Assembly (NCBI GenBank): GCA_029246415.1
Contig: JAQWNF010000030.1
Location: forward strand, 30,967 to 94,966
Direction of reading: 5' to 3'
DNA from: Glaciecola sp.
GTDB taxonomy: Bacteria; Pseudomonadota; Gammaproteobacteria; Enterobacterales; Alteromonadaceae
DNA: 64,000 nt
In this document: positions 19,956 through 26,424 of the stretch, in pieces
Numbering within the stretch: the stretch's first letter is position 1
Layout: the number at the start of each line of letters is the position of its first letter
Made by a program: the position numbers and the translations under genes
The notes under the pieces: model-generated
Databases searched by the model: none
Told to the model about the DNA's origin: nothing
The model's input: only the letters and a program-made list of their open reading frames with translations

Positions 19956-19984
19956 TTGACATGGCGTGCGTTTAAGCGTACGCT
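19956..19984 (+). promoter_or_regulatory. yefM-yoeB cassette promoter and operator
   Basis: TTGACA, a 17-base spacer and TACGCT form a near-consensus sigma70 promoter. The perfect palindrome AGCGTACGCT (19975-19984) covers the -10 box, as expected for autorepression by the YefM antitoxin. A TTGGAGG ribosome site follows. Confidence 0.75.
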
Positions 19985-20005
19985 TTAGGCTTGGAGGTAT
20001 TTCTT

Positions 20006-20248
20006 ATGACTACATTGACAGCTACAGAAGCGCGCGCAAACTTATACCGAGTTATTGATGAAACTGCAGAATCTCATGTTCCTGTAAGGATCACGAGTAA
20101 ACGTAATAATGCAGTTCTATTATCTGAAAAAGACTGGGATGCTATACAGGAAACACTATATTTGTTATCTGTGCCAGGGATGCGTGAATCAATAAAGACT
20201 GGTTTAGAAACTGATGTAATTGATTGCGCGGAGGAATTAGACTGGTGA
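20006..20248 (+). CDS. yefM: YefM/Phd-family antitoxin
   Basis: This 80-residue antitoxin neutralises the adjacent YoeB/Txe toxin and represses the operon. It starts TTLTATEARANLYRVIDE, the Phd/YefM DNA-binding fold, and contains VPVRITSKRNNAVLLSEKDW, the classic central motif. The C-terminal tail (ETDVIDCAEELDW) is acidic, as expected for the toxin-binding segment. TTGGAGG lies 9-15 bases before the ATG. The antitoxin comes first and overlaps the toxin start. It lies in the first integron cassette. Confidence 0.92.
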   Translation: MTTLTATEARANLYRVIDETAESHVPVRITSKRNNAVLLSEKDWDAIQETLYLLSVPGMRESIKTGLETDVIDCAEELDW

Positions 20249-20508
20249 CATGGAAAGTTGTCTATACTAAGCAAGCACAAAAGGATGCCAAAAAGCTTGC
20301 TAGTAGTGGGTTGAAAACAAAAGCTAAAACTCTAATCGATATTCTTAAAGATGATCCGTATTCCTCCCCGCCAGCTTTTGAAAAACTAATTGGCGATCTC
20401 TCAGGGGCATATTCTCGAAGAATTAATATCCAACATAGATTAGTGTATCAAATCTTAGAATCGGAAAAGGTAGTCAAAGTACTGAGGCTTTGGAGCCACT
20501 ATGAGTGA
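20245..20508 (+). CDS. yoeB: YoeB/Txe-family mRNA interferase toxin
   Basis: This 87-residue toxin is an RelE-fold, ribosome-dependent mRNA endonuclease. It starts at a GTG overlapping the end of yefM (GGTGA) with GAGG upstream, giving VTWKVVYTKQAQKDAKKLA. The conserved PPAFEKLIGDLSGAYSRRIN and QHRLVYQI carry the catalytic Glu/Arg region, and the C-terminus KVLRLWSHYE is the diagnostic end with catalytic His and Tyr. It appears intact. Confidence 0.93.
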   Translation: MTWKVVYTKQAQKDAKKLASSGLKTKAKTLIDILKDDPYSSPPAFEKLIGDLSGAYSRRINIQHRLVYQILESEKVVKVLRLWSHYE

Positions 20509-20514
20509 TTTGAC

Positions 20515-20580
20515 TACTAACAAAGCAAATGAAGACGGACGTCAAGAGTGGTATTCCGCCGCTTATTTCAGTGTTATAGC
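20515..20580 (+). repeat. attC recombination site 1
   Basis: Starting at CTAAC (R'' side) and ending at GTGTTATAG (R' side), this ~65-base site has the inner blocks GACGGACG and CCGCCGCTTATTTCAG. It shares its general layout and both ends with the next sites. Recombination would fall between G20573 and T20574, so cassette 1 is ~19942-20573. Confidence 0.8.
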
Positions 20581-20596
20581 TCTAGTTAACGATTAA

Positions 20597-20625
20597 TTGA
20601 CGGTACTACTATTTAGTACTATCAT
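20597..20625 (+). promoter_or_regulatory. hicAB promoter/operator, leaderless layout
   Basis: TTGACG, 17 bases, TATCAT. The spacer contains the inverted repeat GTACT...AGTAC (20603-20619), a probable HicB operator. The hicA ATG (20632) begins six bases after the -10 hexamer, at the expected transcription start, with no ribosome site. Confidence 0.75.
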
Positions 20626-20631
20626 TATCAA

Positions 20632-20886
20632 ATGAAAAGAAAACACCAAAAGACTTTAGCTCTTATTTTCTCCCGCCCAGTCAGTGGTAATGTCAAATGG
20701 AAAGATATCGAGCAGCTATTTATCGAGCTGGGAGCTGAGATAACCGAGGCCGAAGGTTCTAGAATTGGTGTAAGACTTTTTGGTGACAGACGCGTTTTCC
20801 ACAGACCACATCCGTCTCCTGATACTGACAAGGGAGCGGTAAGTAGCGTCAGACGATGGTTAGAGTCAAATGGGGTAAAACCATGA
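20632..20886 (+). CDS. hicA: HicA-family mRNA interferase toxin
   Basis: This 84-residue double-stranded-RNA-binding-fold toxin cleaves mRNA independently of the ribosome. Core residues GNVKWKDIEQLFIELGAEI and RRVFHRPHPSPDTDKGAV match HicA. The catalytic His lies in VFHRPHP. The C-terminus VSSVRRWLESNGVKP is typical. The TGA overlaps the ATG of hicB (ATGA), giving strict coupling. There is no Shine-Dalgarno before the ATG and the promoter spacing predicts a leaderless mRNA. It is the toxin of the second integron cassette and looks intact. Confidence 0.9.
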   Translation: MKRKHQKTLALIFSRPVSGNVKWKDIEQLFIELGAEITEAEGSRIGVRLFGDRRVFHRPHPSPDTDKGAVSSVRRWLESNGVKP

Positions 20887-21224
20887 AAAATATAATGAAC
20901 ATAAATGGATACGATGCGGTTATAACGTACGACCCTGAAATAGAGATGTTCAGAGGTGAGTTTATTAACTTGAATGGCGGCGCTGATTTTTATGCTGCTG
21001 ATATTAAAGGTTTGCATGAAGAGGGTTCAACCTCATTAGAAGTATTTCTAAAAATGTGTGAAGAAGATGGTGTAGCACCCAAGAAAAACTATTCAGGTAA
21101 ATTTAATGTTCGCGTAGGTCCAAAGCTTCATGAGCATCTCGTTTTACAATCTTCTGCAACTGGAAAAAGTATAAATCAAATTGTCGTGGAATCGCTATCA
21201 AGCAGCGTAGGTGTTGAGCTATAA
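20883..21224 (+). CDS. hicB: HicB-family antitoxin
   Basis: This 113-residue antitoxin binds HicA and represses its operon. The N-terminal partial RNase H fold is visible (NGYDAVITYDPEIEMFRGEF, then DFYAADIKGLHEEG). The C-terminus carries a ribbon-helix-helix DNA-binding domain (SGKFNVRVGPKLHEHLVLQS, then TGKSINQIVVESL). The start overlaps hicA by four bases. The following attC begins inside its last codons. Confidence 0.92.
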   Translation: MKNIMNINGYDAVITYDPEIEMFRGEFINLNGGADFYAADIKGLHEEGSTSLEVFLKMCEEDGVAPKKNYSGKFNVRVGPKLHEHLVLQSSATGKSINQIVVESLSSSVGVEL

Positions 21225-21286
21225 CAAAACGATGAAGTCGGACGTAATACAAGGGCGGTATTCCACCACTTACTTAAGTGTTATCT
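21219..21286 (+). repeat. attC recombination site 2
   Basis: CTATAAC (R'') opens and GTGTTATCT (R') closes the site. Inner blocks GTCGGACG and ACCACTTACTTAAG align with site 1, and both contain GGTATTCC in the middle. The predicted crossover is G21280/T21281, so cassette 2 is 20574-21280. Confidence 0.8.
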
Positions 21287-21292
21287 CTCAAT

Positions 21293-21327
21293 TTGACTAA
21301 ATGGTATTTTGTACATACGCTGTACAT
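21293..21327 (+). promoter_or_regulatory. brnTA promoter/operator, leaderless layout
   Basis: TTGACT, 17 bases, TACGCT. A pair of TGTACA boxes five bases apart (21310-21315, 21321-21326) overlaps the -10 and is the likely BrnA operator. The brnT ATG (21328) lies six bases past the -10 hexamer and has no ribosome site. Confidence 0.72.
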
Positions 21328-21612
21328 ATGGTTAAGTTCGAGTGGGACGAAGCTTAATCAGCTCCGAATATAGTTAAGCATGGAGTTTCTTTTCAAGAGG
21401 CTAAGTCTGCATTCCATGACGAAAGTGCCTTACAATTTTACGATGAAACCAACTCAATGTTAGAGGAAGATCGGTTTCTTCTTTTAGGCATTAGTAATTC
21501 ATCTAAACTTCTCCTTATATGCCACTGTGAACGCAAGGATGGTCAACTCATACGAATAATTTCAGCACGGAAGGCTACTAAATCGGAATCAAAACTATAT
21601 GGTGACTCATGA
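21328..21612 (+). pseudogene. brnT: BrnT-family toxin gene with in-frame stop
   Basis: The frame from 21328 reads VKFEWDEA, then TAA at 21355-21357, then stays open for 84 codons to 21612: NIVKHGVSFQEAKSAFHD, DRFLLLGISN, LICHCERKDG and RIISARKATKSE. These are the hallmark segments of BrnT, a RelE-fold ribonuclease. The family usually has Lys after WDEA, so one base change (AAA/AAG to TAA) explains the stop. Only nine residues would be made, so the toxin is dead unless read through. The end overlaps brnA by four bases as in intact brnTA. Confidence 0.88.
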
Positions 21613-21842
21613 GAGCTGAATATGATCTTACGAAACTCCAATCACGCAAAAATCCATATGCGAATAAATTGAAGAAGTCCGTCACGATAAGACTGGGAGA
21701 GGACATCATCGGCTACTTCAAGGGCATGTCGGAAGAGACGGGTGTGCCGTATCAAAGTCTTATAAATTTGTATTTAAAAGACTGTGTTCAACAACACCGC
21801 AAGGTTGATATTAGTTGGCGGTCTGAGATAACAAAAACATGA
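21609..21842 (+). CDS. brnA: BrnA-family antitoxin
   Basis: This 77-residue antitoxin is expected to bind BrnT and repress brnTA. LKKSVTIRLGEDIIGYFKGM followed by TGVPYQSLINLYLKDCV is the ribbon-helix-helix domain characteristic of BrnA. The ATG overlaps the toxin stop. It is intact although its toxin is interrupted, so it may persist as an orphan antitoxin or regulator; translation in the absence of coupling is uncertain. Confidence 0.85.
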   Translation: MRAEYDLTKLQSRKNPYANKLKKSVTIRLGEDIIGYFKGMSEETGVPYQSLINLYLKDCVQQHRKVDISWRSEITKT

Positions 21843-21894
21843 ATACGGACGATTCAAAGGAGCTTTGAATTGTCGCTTATTGTAAGTGTTATAT
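21826..21894 (+). repeat. attC recombination site 3
   Basis: GAGATAAC opens and GTGTTATAT closes. The block TACGGACGATTCAAAGG pairs imperfectly with the right half (TTTGAATTGTCGCTTATTG), so the single strand can fold as attC sites do. Crossover is predicted at G21888/T21889 (cassette 3 = 21281-21888). The site overlaps the end of brnA. Confidence 0.8.
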
Positions 21895-21900
21895 TCCCAC

Positions 21901-21929
21901 TAGACACTTGTTGCGCAACACGCTACACT
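21901..21929 (+). promoter_or_regulatory. higBA promoter/operator, leaderless layout
   Basis: TAGACA, 17 bases, TACACT. The spacer contains the perfect palindrome TGTTGCGCAACA (21909-21920), a probable HigA operator. The higB ATG (21936) starts six bases after the -10 hexamer without a ribosome site. Confidence 0.75.
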
Positions 21930-21935
21930 AAATTA

Positions 21936-22214
21936 ATGATTAAATCATTTAAACATAAAGGGCTGAAGAAGTTCTTTGAGTCTGGCAGTAAAGCTGGTAT
22001 CCAAGCTAAACACGAGCGTCGACTCAGAATGCAACTTGCCGCGATAGACACCGCCACCGTTATTGACGATGTTGATTTACCTGGCTTCAAGTTACCCCCT
22101 TTAAAAGGAAATCGTGTCGACATTTGGTCAATTACCGTTAATGGCAACTGGAGAGTTACTTTTGAATTTAGAGAGGGTAACGCTTTTATTTTAAATTATG
22201 AGGATTATCACTAG
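21936..22214 (+). CDS. higB: HigB-family (RelE superfamily) mRNA interferase toxin
   Basis: This 92-residue toxin cleaves mRNA at the ribosome. The start MIKSFKHKGLKKFFESGS, the segment KHERRLRMQLAAIDTA, then LPPLKGNRVDIWSITVNGNW and RVTFEFREGNAFILNYEDYH are the standard HigB sequence. It lies in cassette 4, with toxin first and antitoxin second, as is typical for higBA. Promoter spacing predicts translation from a leaderless mRNA. An upstream TTG-type start at 21870 would run through the attC and is rejected. It appears intact. Confidence 0.93.
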   Translation: MIKSFKHKGLKKFFESGSKAGIQAKHERRLRMQLAAIDTATVIDDVDLPGFKLPPLKGNRVDIWSITVNGNWRVTFEFREGNAFILNYEDYH

Positions 22215-22507
22215 TGAAAATGCATAATCCACCGCATCCGGGTGAGTTTATTTCCGATGTATACATGGAACCCTTTAGCTATAGCTGCCGTTTCGTAGCT
22301 AAACAATTAGATGTTTCACCTTCGACCTTGAGTCGTATTTTGAAATCGCAAAGTGCAGTAACTCCTGAAATGGCATTGCGACTGTCTAAAGCGTTAGGCC
22401 GCACCCCTGAAAGTTGGCTAGCAATGCAAGATAATTATGATCTTTGGCAAGCAAAACATAATGTTGATCTTGCAAAAGTACACCAGATTAACTTTGCAAT
22501 TGCATAA
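22214..22507 (+). CDS. higA: HigA-family antitoxin (HTH_3)
   Basis: This antitoxin carries a helix-turn-helix domain that represses the higBA promoter. NPPHPGEFISDVYMEPF opens the fold, RFVAKQLDVSPSTLSRILKS is the helix-turn-helix, and TPEMALRLSKALGRTPESWL follows, all diagnostic of HigA. The start may be the GTG at 22214, overlapping the higB stop by one base, or the ATG at 22220. It is intact. Confidence 0.92.
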   Translation: MKMHNPPHPGEFISDVYMEPFSYSCRFVAKQLDVSPSTLSRILKSQSAVTPEMALRLSKALGRTPESWLAMQDNYDLWQAKHNVDLAKVHQINFAIA

Positions 22508-22511
22508 AGGA

Positions 22512-22623
22512 ATATAACAAGCCAATTAAGTCAGACGGCCTCAACTTCGGCCTCATTTAATGCAAAAAGAAACGACGCATAAATGCGTCCCAAATTGGTT
22601 CGCTGCTTATGCAGACGTTATAT
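22512..22623 (+). repeat. attC recombination site 4 (long form)
   Basis: ATATAAC opens and GACGTTATA closes a ~110-base site, longer than the first three. It has two internal stems (GGCC.TCAACTTC.GGCC and GACGCATAAATGCGTC) in the loop region and the conserved right-hand block CGCTGCTTATGCAG. Crossover is predicted at G22617/T22618 (cassette 4 = 21889-22617). Confidence 0.75.
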
Positions 22624-22641
22624 AACTACACGGAGAGTCAA

Positions 22642-22893
22642 ATGATTAGAAATATAAGTAACAAAAAGCTATTCTTAATCTGGGCTGCAAGTATACTTTT
22701 ATACTTGTTTTACGTTTTGGCCTCGGATGTTTCGTTTAATATTCTTATGATAAGTGGGCTTACAAACATCTGTCTGCTTCCTCTTATATTGAGGAGAAAT
22801 GCCCCACTGCAAATTGACAACCCTATTGAATATATCAAATTTAACAAAGGCAATTTCCTATGGGCCAGATCACTTCTTTCAAAAGTTACCTGA
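22642..22893 (+). CDS. small membrane protein of integron cassette 5
   Basis: This 83-residue protein is not recognised. The start at 22642 follows GGAGAGTC. It has two predicted transmembrane helices (LFLIWAASILLYLFYVLA, residues ~9-26, and ILMISGLTNICLLPLIL, ~34-50) and a polar C-terminal tail of about 30 residues. It is the only cassette gene here that is not part of a recognised toxin-antitoxin pair. It lies in the right orientation and ends about 30 bases before a degenerate attC. Small membrane proteins of unknown role are common in chromosomal integrons. Confidence 0.6.
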   Translation: MIRNISNKKLFLIWAASILLYLFYVLASDVSFNILMISGLTNICLLPLILRRNAPLQIDNPIEYIKFNKGNFLWARSLLSKVT

Positions 22894-22921
22894 ATGAAAA
22901 TATCAAAGGAGTCGAGTTCGT

Positions 22922-22990
22922 CACATAACAAAAACATGAACACTGATAATTCACAAGATAGGTGAATCAACGCTTAATCAGAACAATTAC
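22922..22990 (+). repeat. attC recombination site 5, degenerate right end
   Basis: CACATAACAAAAACATGAACACTG resembles the left half of attC site 3, and CAACGCTTAATCAG resembles the conserved right block. The closing GTTR core is not found; the sequence reads AACAATTACC instead. It is probably a decayed terminal attC marking the right integron edge. Confidence 0.55.
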
Positions 22991-23015
22991 CCGTGTGCCT
23001 AATCAAAACTAACCT

Positions 23016-24827
23016 CTAAAGGTTGTTAATCCTTTCAACCAATTGTTCCAATACACCATCTTTTTGTTGTTGAATATCATTTACTTGCAATGGCATAAGA
23101 ATGTCAGGCGTCAAACCTTGATTTGAAATTGATTGTAGCTCTGTTGCCTCTACGCCAGTTGGTAGGTATTTGAAAATCGGTATATCAATTTCAATTTGTG
23201 TATTTGGCAGAGTTAAAAAGAACATACCACCACCGTTAATACCGCGTAAATTGCCGCCCGTCGGTTGACCTACAATTGTGGCAATACCGGCATCTTGATA
23301 GTGTTTAGCTAGCATAAAGGTTGCCGATGCATTCGCCCCATCGACTAACAACCACACCTTACCCGTAAACGTTTGTGCCACCGGCTCTAACGTTGGCATA
23401 GCCATTGAGGTCTGCGTATACAGTCTTTGATCCCAAGTCTTTAGATATGGCTTGATTGCTTCAGGTATGTTTGCGAATGGACGCATAGGAGTAAAGGGTA
23501 ACGATTGATTCACCGTTGACGACAAGTACTGACCTAATTGCAACATAGGCAAATCCAAACCGCCTCCGTTGCCTCTAATATCAATAATTAAATGCTCTAC
23601 TGATTGGCTGTTAAAGCGCTCAAACGCTTGGGCATAAAACTCGCTCCAATCAAAATCAATATTGTAAGTCGCAAACGTTCCAATTTTAAGATAACCAATT
23701 GGATTATTTTGTAGTGTGCTAAATTGTAAGCTATTGCGCGCATCGGCTAGTTCGGGCTGCTGTTGATACAGTACATTTTGGCGTTGCTTCAACGTAAGGC
23801 CATCGACATCGACAATCAGCTGTCTGCCACTATTGGGTAAGCGTAAGGTAAGTTTATAGCTGGTATTGCCGCTGTCTTGACCGGCTTTCTCTGGTCCTAA
23901 CAATAATGGAAAATACGCATCAAATAGCTGTCGGCTACTCGTGGGTAACAACTGAGTTAAATAACGTTTACGGGCATCGTTATCGCCATCCACACTCCAA
24001 TATGGGTCTAGTTGCGCGTTTATCGTAGCGACTTCAATATTGTTTATCGCAATGATTTCTGTGCCCGGACTAATAATTGATTTATCCGATAAGTTATGCG
24101 TGATGTACCAACGGTCTTGAATATTTTGAAACAACAATGGCAGTTTATTAGCTGGGGCAAGGGTAAGCTGGTCAATAAAAGCACTTTGGTTGTACATACC
24201 TGTATGCGTGTGGCCACATCGTAGACCTGCTGCGAGTTTACTGAAGCTTAAGTAAGCATCTTTTACCGATAACGCTTTGGCAAACTCTTGCTTGGTTTGC
24301 GAAAACAACTGAGCCAGTTGGGTATCATCCAAATATCGCGTTGCGCCAGCATGTACTTGAGTAAATGCGGTATTAACAATAGCTAAATCGGCTTGCAGTT
24401 GTGCAGGAGTGAATTTATCTACTTGATCAAAGTTAATTGTATCAGGTACACCAAACGTATGTGTCGCTTGGGTATGAGAGCCGCTAAGCTTAGTCTGTCT
24501 AAAACCCTGTATTGGTTCGTGCACGATGTCTGGCGCTTGTCCAAGTTGAGTGGCAGGTTGATTAGCGGTGTTGAGCGTGACTAATTGATAACGAATTGTT
24601 TGGCCTGTTTGTGTACTAGGCAGCCATAAGGATAGTTGATAGTTATCACCGCGACGCATTAACTCAATAGGCGAGTCCATGCTTAGTGGGGGAGTGTGTC
24701 CGATAATGTACAGACCGCTTTGATCGGGAGAATGCACCTTGATACTTAATGTGTTTGCACTGAGCGATGAGGTAAACAATGCACAAAAACACACACAAAT
24801 ACAGACAGCCACTGCTTTCATTTTCAA
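23016..24827 (-). CDS. secreted S41-family peptidase
   Basis: This 603-residue protein has a signal peptide (MKMKAVAVCICVCFCALFTS, cleavage near LSA-NTL), so it is periplasmic or secreted. The C-terminal half has the S41 (tail-specific protease) fold: LIIDIRGNGGGLDLPML and VWLLVDGANASATFMLAKHY, the second carrying the probable nucleophile Ser, then GQPTGGNLRGINGG. A PDZ-like segment precedes it (PGTEIIAINNIEVATINAQ). The N-terminal ~120 residues look like a beta-sandwich. It is the first gene right of the integron and follows the porin gene on the same strand. The substrate is unknown. Confidence 0.82.
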   Translation of the reverse strand: MKMKAVAVCICVCFCALFTSSLSANTLSIKVHSPDQSGLYIIGHTPPLSMDSPIELMRRGDNYQLSLWLPSTQTGQTIRYQLVTLNTANQPATQLGQAPDIVHEPIQGFRQTKLSGSHTQATHTFGVPDTINFDQVDKFTPAQLQADLAIVNTAFTQVHAGATRYLDDTQLAQLFSQTKQEFAKALSVKDAYLSFSKLAAGLRCGHTHTGMYNQSAFIDQLTLAPANKLPLLFQNIQDRWYITHNLSDKSIISPGTEIIAINNIEVATINAQLDPYWSVDGDNDARKRYLTQLLPTSSRQLFDAYFPLLLGPEKAGQDSGNTSYKLTLRLPNSGRQLIVDVDGLTLKQRQNVLYQQQPELADARNSLQFSTLQNNPIGYLKIGTFATYNIDFDWSEFYAQAFERFNSQSVEHLIIDIRGNGGGLDLPMLQLGQYLSSTVNQSLPFTPMRPFANIPEAIKPYLKTWDQRLYTQTSMAMPTLEPVAQTFTGKVWLLVDGANASATFMLAKHYQDAGIATIVGQPTGGNLRGINGGGMFFLTLPNTQIEIDIPIFKYLPTGVEATELQSISNQGLTPDILMPLQVNDIQQQKDGVLEQLVERINNL

Positions 24828-24842
24828 TATCCTTATATGACA

Positions 24843-24877
24843 AGCCTAGTAATATAGCATAACTATAATACTAGGCT
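24843..24877 (-). other. long hairpin between porin and S41 peptidase genes
   Basis: AGCCTAGTA / TACTAGGCT with an inner TATAG / CTATA stem forms a nearly perfect 35-base hairpin. There is no T-run on either strand, so it may protect mRNA or attenuate between the two minus-strand genes. Confidence 0.55.
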
Positions 24878-24913
24878 AGCGGATCTTTACTAATGGATTA
24901 GGTCAAGTGTGAA

Positions 24914-26149
24914 CTAGAATTTAGTGGCTAACCAAATCCATACTTTTTGCGCATCGACTTTGATATCTTTTGCGTTGTAGTCTGCATATTTAATGCCTAA
25001 TGCATATTTTCCAGCAAGTTTAGTCGTATATTGCACGTTAATTTCTGAACCTAAATCATCAACTGTCGAGCTTGACTCATCCGCAGAATAATCATGATAT
25101 ACCGCTAAGATATTCCCGCCTGCAACTTTACTGCTTAGTGTAAAGCTGGCATCGACAAGCCCTTGTGCTGGAGTCGCTAAAAATTGATCCGACCAACCAT
25201 TAAATTTATGTAAGGTTGCTAATGGCGTCGTAAACGCACTATTACCATCATCTGAGCCTAATACTTCATAACCCAATTTTGCATTAATACCCGAAATCGA
25301 TGTACTGACTTCAGCTGCCAAATAAGAAGTATCATACTCTGTCATGCCGTTTTCATTAGATTGAGTTGCGTACTCTAAGGCATATTTAATTCCTAAATCA
25401 TTGATTTTGGATGAACCGTTAAAACTAACACCATAGGTGTCGAGCGCATTGTTTGTCGTGTTATCCACCTCTAATAAATACGCGTAGCCTGTAAATTTAC
25501 CGATTGACGTCGAGTAAGAGATATTGAGTAAGTGATCATTACTGTCTAAATCCGCTGCCTCAGCAAAGATGCGATTGCGCTGCATAATGTGGCTATATTG
25601 AGCTTTGAGTTGTTTACTTGGCGCATAGATGACCGTTGCAGCATCAAATGTTTGGCGATCTTGACGCCAACCTACATGACCCACAAAGCGATGATTATCT
25701 AATGTGATGACCTGTCGACCTACTTTAAGAGTTAATGCTTGGTTTTTGTATTGTACAAACCCTTGGTCGAGTTCGGTAAACTCAGGATCGGCAATGACTG
25801 AATACACCCCTGGGTTAAAACCAGTCGGGCCAACAGTATAATCGCCTTGTCCTAATACAACGCGGTTATCTTCCATTTCTACCGTAAAAGAAAAGCCTTC
25901 ATAGGCACCTGACGTGTATCCAAGGCGCGTTCTAAATGTTAACGCATCAGCATCTTTTGCTGCATTGTCTTGGCTAACGCCTTCATAACGTAATCTAACG
26001 TCAGTAGTGACAGTGCCTGCTGAGAGAGCATCATGAATGGTATCTGCATGCGCGGTATTTGCAGAGCCTAGCGTGCCGGCCATTATGGATGCACTGATTG
26101 AAAGCGCTAAAAGGTTAGGTGAAAAAGCAGAGTGTGATGCAAATTTCAT
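24914..26149 (-). CDS. outer-membrane porin-like protein
   Basis: This 411-residue protein has a signal peptide ending NTAHA-DTI. It then shows alternating beta strands such as VTTDVRLRYEGVSQ, FRTRLGYTSGAYEGFSFTVE and ALTLKVGRQVITLDNHRFVG. The C-terminus VWIWLATKF is a typical outer-membrane assembly signal with terminal Phe. NHRFVGHVGWRQDRQTFDA resembles alginate-export/porin-type families. Its ligand cannot be inferred, and it is not clearly linked to the starch genes. A terminator lies upstream, so it has its own promoter in 26150-26196. Confidence 0.75.
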   Translation of the reverse strand: MKFASHSAFSPNLLALSISASIMAGTLGSANTAHADTIHDALSAGTVTTDVRLRYEGVSQDNAAKDADALTFRTRLGYTSGAYEGFSFTVEMEDNRVVLGQGDYTVGPTGFNPGVYSVIADPEFTELDQGFVQYKNQALTLKVGRQVITLDNHRFVGHVGWRQDRQTFDAATVIYAPSKQLKAQYSHIMQRNRIFAEAADLDSNDHLLNISYSTSIGKFTGYAYLLEVDNTTNNALDTYGVSFNGSSKINDLGIKYALEYATQSNENGMTEYDTSYLAAEVSTSISGINAKLGYEVLGSDDGNSAFTTPLATLHKFNGWSDQFLATPAQGLVDASFTLSSKVAGGNILAVYHDYSADESSSTVDDLGSEINVQYTTKLAGKYALGIKYADYNAKDIKVDAQKVWIWLATKF

Positions 26150-26196
26150 AAGGTGTTTTCCTGTGTAAGTACATTAATGGCATTAAAATTTTAAGC

Positions 26197-26243
26197 AAAA
26201 AAAAACCTACTCCACACCACTCGTGAAAGTGATATGGGGTAGG
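26197..26243 (-). terminator. rho-independent terminator of the SGNH gene pair
   Basis: Read on the minus strand, a stem of CCTAC / GTAGG with inner CACT / AGTG pairing is followed by nine T residues (A-run 26197-26205 on the plus strand). It lies ~180 bases after the end of the second SGNH gene. Confidence 0.8.
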
Positions 26244-26424
26244 CTTCGTCGCCGATATGTTTTATCTAAACGTGTTACTTGATTGCATTAAATATATAGC
26301 AGGTTTAATGCCAATAATTTAAGACTTTTAAATCAATGACTTAACATTAATTTCACACTCGCAAATGGTTTTCATCAGTGCATTTCGCACCAATTCAGTT
26401 CGCATTATGCTATTTCGCACCAAC

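Noticed and set aside
18809..22990. Prophage or transposon explanation for the tyrosine recombinase
   Set aside because: The N-terminus and the adjacent repeated attC-like sites with one-directional small cassettes match an integron; no phage genes or terminal inverted repeats are seen.
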